In this document: piece by piece, positions 25,498 to 34,477 of the stretch
Layout of the letters: each line of letters starts with the position of its first letter
How positions within the stretch are numbered: position 1 is the first letter of the stretch
Assembly (NCBI GenBank): GCA_964569315.1
Contig: CAZMUZ010000015.1
Span: forward strand, 1 to 48,364
DNA: 48,364 nt
From: CADEFF01 sp964569315
GTDB taxonomy: Bacteria; Pseudomonadota; Alphaproteobacteria; Dongiales; Dongiaceae
Direction of reading: 5' to 3'
Notes under the pieces: generated by a model
The model's input: the letters and a program-made list of their open reading frames with translations, nothing else
Told to the model about the DNA's origin: nothing
The model's database searches: none
Position numbers and translations under genes: made by a program

Positions 25498-26355
25498 ATG
25501 AAGACCGCCGACCTCGAATCCGCCATCGATGCCGCCTGGGAACGCCGCGAATCCCTCAACGCCGCAAGCGCCGGCAAGACGCGCGAGGCGATCGAGGCCA
25601 CGCTCGACCGGCTCGATCGCGGCGAGCTGCGCGTCGCCGAGAAGACCGACGGCCGCTGGGTCACCCATCAGTGGCTGAAGAAGGCGGTGCTGCTTTCCTT
25701 CCGCATCAACGATTCGGTCGCGATCCCGGGCGGCGGCGATTTCGGCAATGCCGGCCAGGCCGCCTGGTTCGACAAGGTGCCCTCCAAGTTCGCCGGCTGG
25801 GGCAATGCCGAGTTCCAGGCCGCCGGCTTCCGCGCAGTGCCGAACGCGGTGGTGCGCCGCTCGGCCCATATCGCCCCCGGCGTCGTGCTGATGCCGTCCT
25901 TCGTCAATGTGGGCGCGCGCGTCGACAGCGGCACCATGATCGACACCTGGGCGACGGTCGGCTCCTGCGCCCAGATCGGAAAGAACTGCCATATCTCGGG
26001 CGGCGCCGGCATCGGCGGCGTGCTCGAGCCGCTGCAGGCGGGGCCGGTGGTGATCGAGGATCACTGCTTCATCGGCGCGCGCGCCGAGGTCGCGGAAGGC
26101 GTGGTGGTGGAGGAAGGCTCCGTGCTTTCGATGGGCGTCTATCTCGGCGCCTCCACCAAGATCGTCGATCGCGCGACAGGCGAGGTCCATTACGGCCGCG
26201 TCCCCGCCTATTCCGTCGTCGTCTCCGGCACGCTGCCGGGCAAGCCGCTGCCGGGGGGCGAGCCGGGCCCGAGCCTCTACTGCGCCGTGATCGTGAAGCG
26301 GGTGGACGAGAAGACCCGCGCCAAGACCTCGATCAACGAGCTGCTCAGGGACTGA
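25498..26355 (+). CDS. dapD: Tetrahydrodipicolinate N-succinyltransferase
   Basis: A 285-residue enzyme that uses succinyl-CoA to succinylate tetrahydrodipicolinate in the lysine/diaminopimelate pathway. The hexapeptide left-handed beta-helix is visible (about 100-230), with MIDTWATVGSCAQIG, GGAGIGGVLEPLQ and IEDHCFIGARAEVAEGVVV. The N-terminal helical domain (LESAIDAAWERRESL) and the C-terminal LYCAVIVKRVDEKTR are typical, and the length is usual. It stands 68 nt after the nucleotidase and 56 nt before dapE. Confidence 0.97.
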   Translation: MKTADLESAIDAAWERRESLNAASAGKTREAIEATLDRLDRGELRVAEKTDGRWVTHQWLKKAVLLSFRINDSVAIPGGGDFGNAGQAAWFDKVPSKFAGWGNAEFQAAGFRAVPNAVVRRSAHIAPGVVLMPSFVNVGARVDSGTMIDTWATVGSCAQIGKNCHISGGAGIGGVLEPLQAGPVVIEDHCFIGARAEVAEGVVVEEGSVLSMGVYLGASTKIVDRATGEVHYGRVPAYSVVVSGTLPGKPLPGGEPGPSLYCAVIVKRVDEKTRAKTSINELLRD

Positions 26356-26411
26356 GCGCCCATGCGCAACCCTTGCCGCCTCGGGCGGGCGCCGCGGCGC
26401 GGGACGGCGTG

Positions 26412-27584
26412 ATGCGGACCAACCAGCCGCAGCCGCCGGAGGTGCTGGCGCTCGCCCAGGCGCTGATCCGCTGCCCGAGCGTGACGCCCGCCGATGCGGG
26501 CGCGCTCGGCGTGCTGGAGGAGGCGCTGAAGCCCTTCGGCTTCGCCTGCCACCGCCTGCCGTTCGAAACCGGCGGCAGCCCGCGCGTCGAGAATCTCTAT
26601 GCGGTGGTCGGCAAAGGCGGCCGCAATTTCTGCTTCGCCGGCCATACCGACGTGGTGCCGCCCGGCGATCTCCAGGGCTGGCGGGTCGATCCCTTCGCGG
26701 CCGTAGTCGAGAAGGACGAGCTGATCGGCCGGGGTGCCGCCGACATGAAAGGTGCGATCGCCGCCTTCGCCGCCGCGGCGGCGCGTTTCCTGCGGCGCCA
26801 TGGCGAGGATTTCGGCGGGCGCATCAGCCTCCTCGTCACCGGCGACGAGGAGGGCCCTTCGATCAACGGGACCAAGCAGGTGCTGGGCTGGCTCGCGGCG
26901 CGCGGCGAGACGCTCGACGCCTGCATCGTCGGCGAGCCGACCAATCCCGAACGGCTCGGCGACATGATCAAGATCGGCCGGCGCGGCAGCATCAATGCGC
27001 GCCTCACGGTCCGCGGCGTGCAGGGCCACAGCGCCTATCCCCATCTCGCCGACAATCCGGTGCACCGGCTGTTGCGGATGCTGGGCCGGCTGACGGCTGA
27101 GCCGATGGATGCGGGCACGCCGCATTTCCAGCCCTCGACCCTTCAGGTCACCTCGATCGATGTCGGCAATCCCGCCACCAATGTGATCCCGGCCGAGGCG
27201 AGAGCGCTCTTCAACATCCGCTTCAACGACCTGCACAGCGCGGCCAGCCTCGAGCGCTGGCTCCGCGCCGCGTTCGATGCCGAGGCCGCGACCTACGAGC
27301 TCGCGCTTCATGTGACGGGCGAGGCCTTCCTGACGCCGCCCGGCCCGCTCAGCGACCTCCTCGCCGGCGCGGTCAAGCGGGTGACGGGGCGCGAGCCCGA
27401 GCTCAGCACCACCGGCGGCACCTCCGACGCGCGCTTCATCAAGGATCACTGCCCGGTGGCCGAGTTCGGCCTCGCCGGCAGCACGATGCACAAGATCGAC
27501 GAGCGCGTGCCGGTGGCGGACCTGGCGGCACTCTCCGAGATCTACGAAGCCGTGCTCGAGGGCTATTTCGGCAAGCGATGTTGA
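26412..27584 (+). CDS. dapE: Succinyl-diaminopimelate desuccinylase
   Basis: A 390-residue zinc peptidase-family enzyme that hydrolyses N-succinyl-LL-diaminopimelate to LL-diaminopimelate, needed for lysine and peptidoglycan. Metal and catalytic motifs are FAGHTDVVPPGD, GRGAADMKGAIAAF, TGDEEG (catalytic Glu and metal Glu) and, near the end, STMHKIDERV with the last metal His. The dimerisation domain (about 180-295) starts RRGSINARLTVRG. Start at ATG 26412; an in-frame GTG directly precedes it. The next gene overlaps the stop by 7 nt. Confidence 0.96.
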   Translation: MRTNQPQPPEVLALAQALIRCPSVTPADAGALGVLEEALKPFGFACHRLPFETGGSPRVENLYAVVGKGGRNFCFAGHTDVVPPGDLQGWRVDPFAAVVEKDELIGRGAADMKGAIAAFAAAAARFLRRHGEDFGGRISLLVTGDEEGPSINGTKQVLGWLAARGETLDACIVGEPTNPERLGDMIKIGRRGSINARLTVRGVQGHSAYPHLADNPVHRLLRMLGRLTAEPMDAGTPHFQPSTLQVTSIDVGNPATNVIPAEARALFNIRFNDLHSAASLERWLRAAFDAEAATYELALHVTGEAFLTPPGPLSDLLAGAVKRVTGREPELSTTGGTSDARFIKDHCPVAEFGLAGSTMHKIDERVPVADLAALSEIYEAVLEGYFGKRC

Positions 27585-28147
27585 GCCTGCCCGAGATCGC
27601 GCGCGGCAGCTACGGTGCCTGGCGCCTGCTGCTCGGCGATCCGGGCGGCCTCACCTATTTCGAGCGGAGCCCGCGCAGCATGTGGCGCTCCTTCCTGCTG
27701 GCGCCGCTGCTGTTCCCGTTCTACGCGCCGATCGCCCTGCAGCATGTGTTCGAGGTGGCCCCGGACGCCGGCTGGCCGCGCATCATCGGGGCGGAAGTCA
27801 GCGCCTACGCGATCTCCTGGTGCGCCCTTCCCCTCGCTATGTCCGTCATCTGCCCGCTCATCGAGCGGGAAAAGGAGCTCGACGGCTTCATCGAGGCCTA
27901 TAACTGGGCAAATATCGTCCATCTGGCGCTCTATCTGCCGCTCGTTCTCGTCGAACTCGCCGGCATCCTGCCCGAGGGCGCCATCACCCTCCTGGAGATG
28001 GGGCTCGCGATGGTGGTGCTCTATTACGGCTGGTTTATCGCGAAAACCGCGCTCCGCCTGCCGGGCCTCGGCGCCATCCCGATCGTGGCGCTCGACCTCG
28101 TTTTCGCGGTCTTCATCACCGGCATCGCCGATCTGCTGGTCGTCTGA
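27578..28147 (+). CDS. Membrane protein translationally coupled to dapE
   Basis: A 189-residue multi-pass membrane protein of unrecognised family. Four to five hydrophobic segments are seen: about 35-60 (WRSFLLAPLLFPFYAPIAL), 70-95, 110-130, 135-155 and 165-188. No motif points to a function. Its ATG overlaps the dapE stop by 7 nt (ATGTTGA), so its translation is probably coupled to dapE. I infer a possible link to cell-envelope precursor supply but cannot show one. Confidence 0.8.
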   Translation: MLSLPEIARGSYGAWRLLLGDPGGLTYFERSPRSMWRSFLLAPLLFPFYAPIALQHVFEVAPDAGWPRIIGAEVSAYAISWCALPLAMSVICPLIEREKELDGFIEAYNWANIVHLALYLPLVLVELAGILPEGAITLLEMGLAMVVLYYGWFIAKTALRLPGLGAIPIVALDLVFAVFITGIADLLVV

Positions 28148-28255
28148 GCGCGCATCGCCGGCCGGCCGGCCGCCTCCCTCTTTTGCCCGCGTCGGCGGCG
28201 AAAGCCGGGGCCTATCATGACCGGGTTCGTTCATCCCTTCAGGAGGAGGCGACCC

Positions 28256-29080
28256 ATGATCATCGGAAGAATTTCGGCGCGGCTTCGTCCCGCGGCCATC
28301 CTGCTCGGGCTCTGCATCGCGACGGCGCTCGGCAGCGGCAGTTTCGCGGCCGAGGGCTCGCTCGCCGACGCCTACAAGATCATCGTCGGCAAGAAGTTCG
28401 TCGATCTCACCCACAGCTTCAGCCCGACCACCCCGGTCTGGGGCGGCTTCGGCCAGGCGAGCATGACGGCCGCGGCCGACCCCGCCACCCACGAGCCCTA
28501 TACCATCGAGAAGAACGGCTTCCGCACGACCTTCTATTCGATGGTCGGGCAGTACGGCACCCATGTCGATCCGCCGGCCCATTTCGACAGCGACGGCATG
28601 ACGATGGACAAGATTCCGCTCGAGGAGATGATCCTGCCGCTCGTGGTGATCGACGAGACGCCGCTCCTCGCCAAGGAGCCGGACCATGCCCTGTCGGTCG
28701 CCGATATCAAGGCCTGGGAGAAGGAACATGGGCCGGTGCCGAAAGGCTCGTTCGCTGCGCTTCGCACCGACATGTACAAGGACTGGGACAAGGATCCCGA
28801 GCGTTTCAAGCGCTATCCCTTCCCCGCCTGGTCGCTCGACGCGATCAAATATCTGATCGAGGAACGCGGCGTCACCGCCATCGGCCATGAGGCGCTCGAC
28901 ACCGATATCACCGAAACGATGGATTCGGAGACTTGGCTCCTGCAGAACAACCACTATCAGATCGAGGTGATGGCCAATCTCGATCAGGTGCCGGCGACCG
29001 GCGCGCTCATCGTCGTGACCTGGCCGAAGGTCGAGAACGGCTTCGGCTTCCCGGCGCGCGCCTTCGCGATCCTGCCGTAG
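28256..29080 (+). CDS. Exported cyclase family protein (kynurenine formamidase-like)
   Basis: A 274-residue protein of the cyclase/kynurenine formamidase-like family, metal-dependent hydrolases. The metal motif HxGTHxDxPxH appears as QYGTHVDPPAHF (about 99-110). KFVDLTHSFSPTTPVW (about 46-61) is the usual N-terminal strand, and GHEALDTDIT carries a later metal ligand. A signal peptide (about 1-33, ending GSGSFAAEG) indicates export to the periplasm, which is seen in some family members. AGGAGGAGG precedes the ATG at 28256. The substrate is unknown. It is convergent with truA. Confidence 0.9.
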   Translation: MIIGRISARLRPAAILLGLCIATALGSGSFAAEGSLADAYKIIVGKKFVDLTHSFSPTTPVWGGFGQASMTAAADPATHEPYTIEKNGFRTTFYSMVGQYGTHVDPPAHFDSDGMTMDKIPLEEMILPLVVIDETPLLAKEPDHALSVADIKAWEKEHGPVPKGSFAALRTDMYKDWDKDPERFKRYPFPAWSLDAIKYLIEERGVTAIGHEALDTDITETMDSETWLLQNNHYQIEVMANLDQVPATGALIVVTWPKVENGFGFPARAFAILP

Positions 29081-29139
29081 CGCTTGACCGCAGGAACCCG
29101 GGTGCCTCCGCCTTCGCGGGCGCGCCCGGCTCCCGCCTC

Positions 29140-29877
29140 TCAATAATCGACGGCGGTGAGGTAAAGCCCCTCGGCGGGCGCGGTCGGGCCGGCCTTGGCG
29201 CGGTCCCGCGCGGCAAGCGCCTTCGCCACATCCCCGGCGCTCCATTTGCCGTCGCCCACCAGCTTCAGCGTGCCGACCATGTTGCGCACCTGGTGGTGCA
29301 GGAAGGAGCGGGCCCGGGCGCGGATGTGGATTTCTTCCCCGGCGCGCGTCACCTCGAGCCGGTCGAGCGTCTTTTCGGGCGAGGCCGCCTGGCAGATCGA
29401 ACTGCGGAAGCTGGTGAAATCGTGATGGCCGACGAGGCGTTGCGCCGCCGCCTGCATCGCCTCGGCGTCGAGCGGCTGCTGGACGGGCCAGGCGCGGCCG
29501 CGATCGAGCGCCAGCGGCGCCCGGCGGTTCGCGATCCGGTAGAGGTAGCTGCGCGCCTTCGCCGAGAAGCGCGCGTGGAAATCGGCACCGACCGGCTCCG
29601 CCCGGAGCACCGCGACCGGCTGCGGCTTCAGGTGGAAATTGACCGCGTCGCGCACCGTATCGGCGGTCGTGTCGCGCGCGAGGTCGAAATGCGCTACCTG
29701 CCCCAGCGCATGGACGCCGGCATCGGTGCGCCCGGCGCCGAAGCTCGTCACCCGCTCCCCGGAGAAGGCGAAGACGGCCTCCTCCAGCGCCTGCTGCACG
29801 GAGGGGCCGTTCTCCTGGCGCTGCCAGCCGACGAAGGGGCCGCCGTCATATTCGATGACGAGCTTGAAGCGGGTCAT
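29140..29877 (-). CDS. truA: tRNA pseudouridine(38-40) synthase
   Basis: A 245-residue pseudouridine synthase that modifies positions 38-40 in the tRNA anticodon stem. The catalytic Asp lies in AGRTDAGVHALGQV (about 50-63), and YDGGPFVGWQRQ (about 11-22), SYLYRI and SFLHHQVRNMVGTL are typical. Its start codon overlaps the fmt stop by 4 nt (ATGA), so translation is coupled in the order def-fmt-truA. Confidence 0.97.
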   Translation of the reverse strand: MTRFKLVIEYDGGPFVGWQRQENGPSVQQALEEAVFAFSGERVTSFGAGRTDAGVHALGQVAHFDLARDTTADTVRDAVNFHLKPQPVAVLRAEPVGADFHARFSAKARSYLYRIANRRAPLALDRGRAWPVQQPLDAEAMQAAAQRLVGHHDFTSFRSSICQAASPEKTLDRLEVTRAGEEIHIRARARSFLHHQVRNMVGTLKLVGDGKWSAGDVAKALAARDRAKAGPTAPAEGLYLTAVDY

Positions 29878-30821
29878 GCGAGGCGCGTGCCGGGCGCGAT
29901 CGGGAAGCCGCGCCGCAGCTCCGCCATGGTCATCGGGCTGCGCCCCGCGCGCTGCACGCTCTGCAGCATCAGCGCCGTGCCCTCGCCGCAGGCGACCGCA
30001 TCGTCCTCGAGCAGCGTGCCCGGCGCGGCACCGCCCTCGGTTCGCGCCGCCGCCGCGAGGAGCCGGATCCGCTCGCCCCTGGCCTCGAACCAGAGCCCCG
30101 GCCAGGGGGTGAAGGCGCGCAGCCGCCGGAGGATCGCCTCCGCCGGATCGCGCCAGTCGATCCGCGCCTCCGCGCGGTCGAGCTTTGCCGCATAGACGAC
30201 GCCGGCGGCGGGCTGCGGCCGGGCCGAAAGCCTCCCCGCGGCGAGGCCGTCCAGCGCCTCGACCACGAGCGAGGCGCCGAGGCGGGCGAGGCGGTCATGG
30301 AGATCGGCCGCGGTGTCCTCGGCGCCGATCGGCAAAGCACGCTGCAGCAGAATGCCGCCGGTATCGAGACCCTCCTCCATCTGCATGATGGTGATACCGG
30401 TCCCCGCATCGCCGGCAAGGATCGCGCGCTGGATCGGTGCGGCCCCCCGCCAGCGCGGCAGCAGCGAGCCATGGATGTTGAGGCAGCCGAGCCGCGGCGC
30501 TTCCAGGATCGGCTTCGGCAGCAGCAGCCCGTAGGCGACCACCACGGCGGCGTCGAGCCCGAGCCCGCGGAAGGCTTCCGCCGCCTCCGCGGTCTTGAGC
30601 GAAACGGGGGTGCGGACAGGAAGCCCTTTCGCTTCCGCCGCGCGCTGCACCGCCGAGGCTTGCGGCTTGTGCCCGCGCCCGGCGGGGCGGGGCGGCTGCG
30701 AATAGACGGCGGCGATCTCGTGGCCGGCGGCGAGGAGGGCGTCGAGCGCCGGCAGGGCGAAATCCGGCGTGCCCATGAAGGCGAGCCGGAGCGCGCCCGG
30801 GGCGCGCGTCTCAGCCGGCAC
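29874..30821 (-). CDS. fmt: Methionyl-tRNA formyltransferase
   Basis: A 315-residue enzyme that formylates the initiator Met-tRNA using 10-formyltetrahydrofolate. LRLAFMGTPDFALPAL (about 11-26), the catalytic stretch NIHGSLLPRWRGAAPIQRAI and GLDTGGIL are present, and the C-terminal anticodon-stem-binding domain follows (about 210-315). The start is GTG at 30821, which overlaps the last 11 nt of def; the stop overlaps truA by 4 nt. No ATG at the start position is available. Confidence 0.95.
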   Translation of the reverse strand: MPAETRAPGALRLAFMGTPDFALPALDALLAAGHEIAAVYSQPPRPAGRGHKPQASAVQRAAEAKGLPVRTPVSLKTAEAAEAFRGLGLDAAVVVAYGLLLPKPILEAPRLGCLNIHGSLLPRWRGAAPIQRAILAGDAGTGITIMQMEEGLDTGGILLQRALPIGAEDTAADLHDRLARLGASLVVEALDGLAAGRLSARPQPAAGVVYAAKLDRAEARIDWRDPAEAILRRLRAFTPWPGLWFEARGERIRLLAAAARTEGGAAPGTLLEDDAVACGEGTALMLQSVQRAGRSPMTMAELRRGFPIAPGTRLA

Positions 30822-31344
30822 GGACTTCGGCGTCGGTCGTTTTGCGCGCCTTCAGGAGCTTGCGCAGGATGATGTTGCGCTTGAGGGCGGTCAGATGGTC
30901 GATGAAGAGAATGCCCTCGAGGTGATCCATCTCGTGCTGGATGCAGGTCGCGAGCAGTCCCTCGGCCTCCAGCTCGCGGATCTCGTTATTCTCGTCGACA
31001 TAGCGGACCCGGATCGCTCGCGGACGCGCCACGTCGGCGTAATGCTCCGGCACGGAGAGGCAGCCCTCGTTGTAGGTGGCGTCGTCCTCCGATACCCAGA
31101 GAAGCTGCGGGTTCGCCATGCGATAGGGCTGCCGCTCGGGCGCATCGTCCGGCGAGACGTCCACCACGATGATGCGCTGGCCGACGCCGACCTGCGGTGC
31201 TGCGAGGCCGATGCCGGGCGCCGCATACATGGTCTCGAGCATGTCGTCCATGAGCTTGCGGGTGCGGGCGTCGACGCGCTCGACCGGCTTCGCGACCTGT
31301 TTCAGCCGCGGATCCGGCGCCGTGATGATGGGGAGCATGGCCAT
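30811..31344 (-). CDS. def: Peptide deformylase
   Basis: A 177-residue peptide deformylase, which removes the N-formyl group from new proteins. All three motifs are present: GIGLAAPQVG (44-53), EGCLS with the metal Cys95 (93-97) and QHEMDH with His137 and His141 (136-141). The ATG at 31344 has AGAGGA upstream. It is the first gene of def-fmt-truA and diverges from rmuC. Such pairing of deformylase and formyltransferase is the rule in bacteria. Confidence 0.97.
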   Translation of the reverse strand: MAMLPIITAPDPRLKQVAKPVERVDARTRKLMDDMLETMYAAPGIGLAAPQVGVGQRIIVVDVSPDDAPERQPYRMANPQLLWVSEDDATYNEGCLSVPEHYADVARPRAIRVRYVDENNEIRELEAEGLLATCIQHEMDHLEGILFIDHLTALKRNIILRKLLKARKTTDAEVRAG

Positions 31345-31485
31345 GACGTCCTCTAGGTATGGCCCGCGGCGGAGCCCGTCAAGCCGTCGCAAGGCGGGTC
31401 GGCGTCGGGCGGACAGCCCCCGGGGCCGCGGTTCCTTGGCGGGGCCCGCCCCTGTGCTAGCCTTGACCCTGGAGGATCGATTCGC

Positions 31486-32604
31486 ATGGCCGACACGCCG
31501 CTTTTGCTGGGTCTGGGCGCCGTCCTGCTGCTGCTCGTGGCGGCGGCGCTGGTGACCGCTTGGCGCGCCGCGCGCGGCGGCGAGCGGGCCGCGGCCGAGC
31601 TTGCCGGACGGCTCGCCCAGATGGCGGAAGCCCAGGCCGCGCGCGAGGCCCTGCTCGCCGACCGGCTGCAGGGCCAGGAGCGGGCGCTCGCCCAGACCGT
31701 CGAGCAGCGGCTTGCCCATCTCGGCCAGCAGGTCGGGCAGCAGCTCCAGCAATCGGCCGAGAAGGCGGGGCAATCGCTTGCGGCGCTTGCCGAGCGGCTC
31801 GCCGTGATCGATGCGGCGCAGAAGAACCTCACCGACCTCTCGAGCCAGGTGGTGGGGCTGCAGGACATTCTTTCCAACAAGCAGGCGCGCGGCGCCTTCG
31901 GCGAGCTGCAGCTCGAGGACCTGGTGAAGAGCGCGCTGCCGCAGGCCGCCTATCTCTTCCAGGCAACGCTCGGCAATGGCCGCCGCGCCGACTGCCTGCT
32001 GCGGCTGCCGAACCCGCCGGGCTCGATCGTGATCGACGCCAAGTTCCCGCTGGAAGCCTATCGTGCGCTGCTCGCCGCCAAGGACGAGGCCGGCGGCGTC
32101 GCGGCGCGACGCGACTTCCAGAACGCGGTCCGCGCCCATGTGGTCGCCATCGCCGAAAAATACATCCTGCCCGGCGAGACGGCGGAATCGGCGCTGATGT
32201 TCCTGCCGAGCGAGGCGGTCTATGCGGAGCTGCACGGCAATTTTCCGGGGCTGGTCGAGGAATCCTTCCGCCGCCGCGTCTGGATCGTGGCGCCCAACAC
32301 GCTGATGGCGACCCTCACCACGGTGCGCGCCGTGCTCAAGGACGTGCAGATGCGCGAGCAGGCGCATGTGATTCAGAATGAGGTAGGGAAATTGATGGAG
32401 GATGTGGTCCGGCTCGGCGGCCGCGTCGACAACCTCAAGCGGCATTTCGGCCAGGTCGAGACCGACCTCAAGGATATCGGCGTCTCGGCCGACAAGATCG
32501 TGAAGCGCGCCGAGACGATCCGCGAGGTCGAGGTCGGCGAGGCGCTCGAGGGCGGCGGCGGGAAGCCGTTGCTGGCGGCGATCGGCGGCAAGTCGCAATC
32601 CTGA
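31486..32604 (+). CDS. rmuC: DNA recombination protein RmuC
   Basis: A 372-residue RmuC homologue, a membrane-anchored protein that limits inversions at short repeats in E. coli. There is an N-terminal transmembrane helix (about 5-26), a long coiled coil rich in Ala, Gln and Glu (about 30-120) and the RmuC domain with ARGAFGELQLEDLVK (about 134-148), IDAKFPLEAYRAL and FLPSEAVYAEL. A nuclease-like fold (PD-(D/E)xK) has been proposed for the family. It is somewhat shorter than E. coli RmuC (475). It diverges from def. Confidence 0.93.
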   Translation: MADTPLLLGLGAVLLLLVAAALVTAWRAARGGERAAAELAGRLAQMAEAQAAREALLADRLQGQERALAQTVEQRLAHLGQQVGQQLQQSAEKAGQSLAALAERLAVIDAAQKNLTDLSSQVVGLQDILSNKQARGAFGELQLEDLVKSALPQAAYLFQATLGNGRRADCLLRLPNPPGSIVIDAKFPLEAYRALLAAKDEAGGVAARRDFQNAVRAHVVAIAEKYILPGETAESALMFLPSEAVYAELHGNFPGLVEESFRRRVWIVAPNTLMATLTTVRAVLKDVQMREQAHVIQNEVGKLMEDVVRLGGRVDNLKRHFGQVETDLKDIGVSADKIVKRAETIREVEVGEALEGGGGKPLLAAIGGKSQS

Positions 32605-32671
32605 CGGGGCGAACGGCGAGACGGCGGGACGCGCGCGGGGCGCGGAACGAGATTCAAGGGATGAGGGGGAA

Positions 32672-33615
<944 letters not shown>

Positions 33616-33619
<4 letters not shown>

Positions 33620-34065
33620 CGGGGCTGCTGGAAAACCTGCAGTTCTGGCACTGGTGGGTGCTGGGGGTGGCGCTTCTCGCGCTCGAGGTGGCGGCGCCCG
33701 GCACCTTCTTCCTCTGGCTCGCCATCGCGGCCGGCGTGACCGGCGTCGCCGCCCTCGCCTTCCCGGCCATGGGCTGGCCGCTGGAGCTGGTGATGTTCGC
33801 GGTGCTCGCCGTCGCGAGCGTGCTGGGCGGCCGGGCCTTCGTGAAGCGCCATCCGATCCAGAGCGACGACAACACCCTCAACCGCCGCGGCGAGCAGCAT
33901 GTCGGCCGGATCTATGCGCTGGCCGAGGCGATCCGCGACGGCCGCGGCACGCTCAAGGTCGGCGACAGCGTCTGGCGCGTGGAAGGCCCGGATCTCCCGG
34001 CCGGCACCCGCGTCCGCGTCACCTCGATCTCGGGCGCGGTGCTGACGGTCGAGCCGGCGGAGTAG
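33616..34065 (+). CDS. NfeD family membrane protein
   Basis: A 149-residue short-form NfeD protein. Three hydrophobic segments (about 10-30, 33-48 and 52-70) are followed by a C-terminal OB-fold soluble domain (about 85-147) with LNRRGEQHVGRIY, GRGTLKVGDSVWRVEG and the closing strand VRVTSISGAVLTVEP. The long form carries a ClpP-like protease domain, absent here. The start overlaps the SPFH gene's stop by 4 nt, indicating a functional pair in membrane-domain organisation. Confidence 0.93.
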
Positions 34066-34477
34066 CGGGGCGGACGAGAGCGGACGACGGGGCGCTCGGT
34101 TTCTCGTCGTCATGCCCGCGAAGGCGGGCATCCATCTATCCGCGAGGCTCATGCCTCGATACCCATGGACTCCCGCTTTCGCGGGAGTGATCCTTCGACA
34201 AGCTCAGGATGAGGCAAGTTTTCGGCCTCCGGCCCCGCCGTCATGCCCGCGAAGGCGGGCATCCATCTATCCGCGAGGCTCATGCCTCGATACCCATGGA
34301 CTCCTGCTTTCGCGGGAGTGACGATCCGGGCATTGGTAGAGAAATGAGGAAGAAACGCCCTCATGCTGAGCCGGTCGAAGCATGAGGGCATCGCGGTCGC
34401 TGTCGCCTCGTCCTTCGACAAGCTCAGGATGAGGCGTGTCTTCAAGCTCGGGATGAGGCGCCTCTTCGTCCTGCCGC
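34066..34477. repeat. Cluster of palindromic repeats in a 412-nt spacer
   Basis: No gene lies here. Two 83-bp copies (34108-34190 and 34239-34321) differ at one base; each contains CATGCCCGCGAAGGCGGGCAT, GAGGC-TCAT-GCCTC and ACTCCCGCTTTCGCGGGAGT palindromes. Between and after them are copies of a second palindrome family related to CTCATCCTGAGCTTGTCGAAGGATGAG: 34191-34214, 34360-34388, 34406-34434 and a decayed copy at 34441-34460. Short open frames within them are repeat-derived and not genes. They lie between convergent genes and could end transcription from both sides. Confidence 0.92.

Noticed and set aside
34112..34445. Short open frames giving peptides like MPAKAGIHL and LSLSKDE
   Set aside because: They lie inside palindromic repeats and are well-known repeat-derived false proteins.
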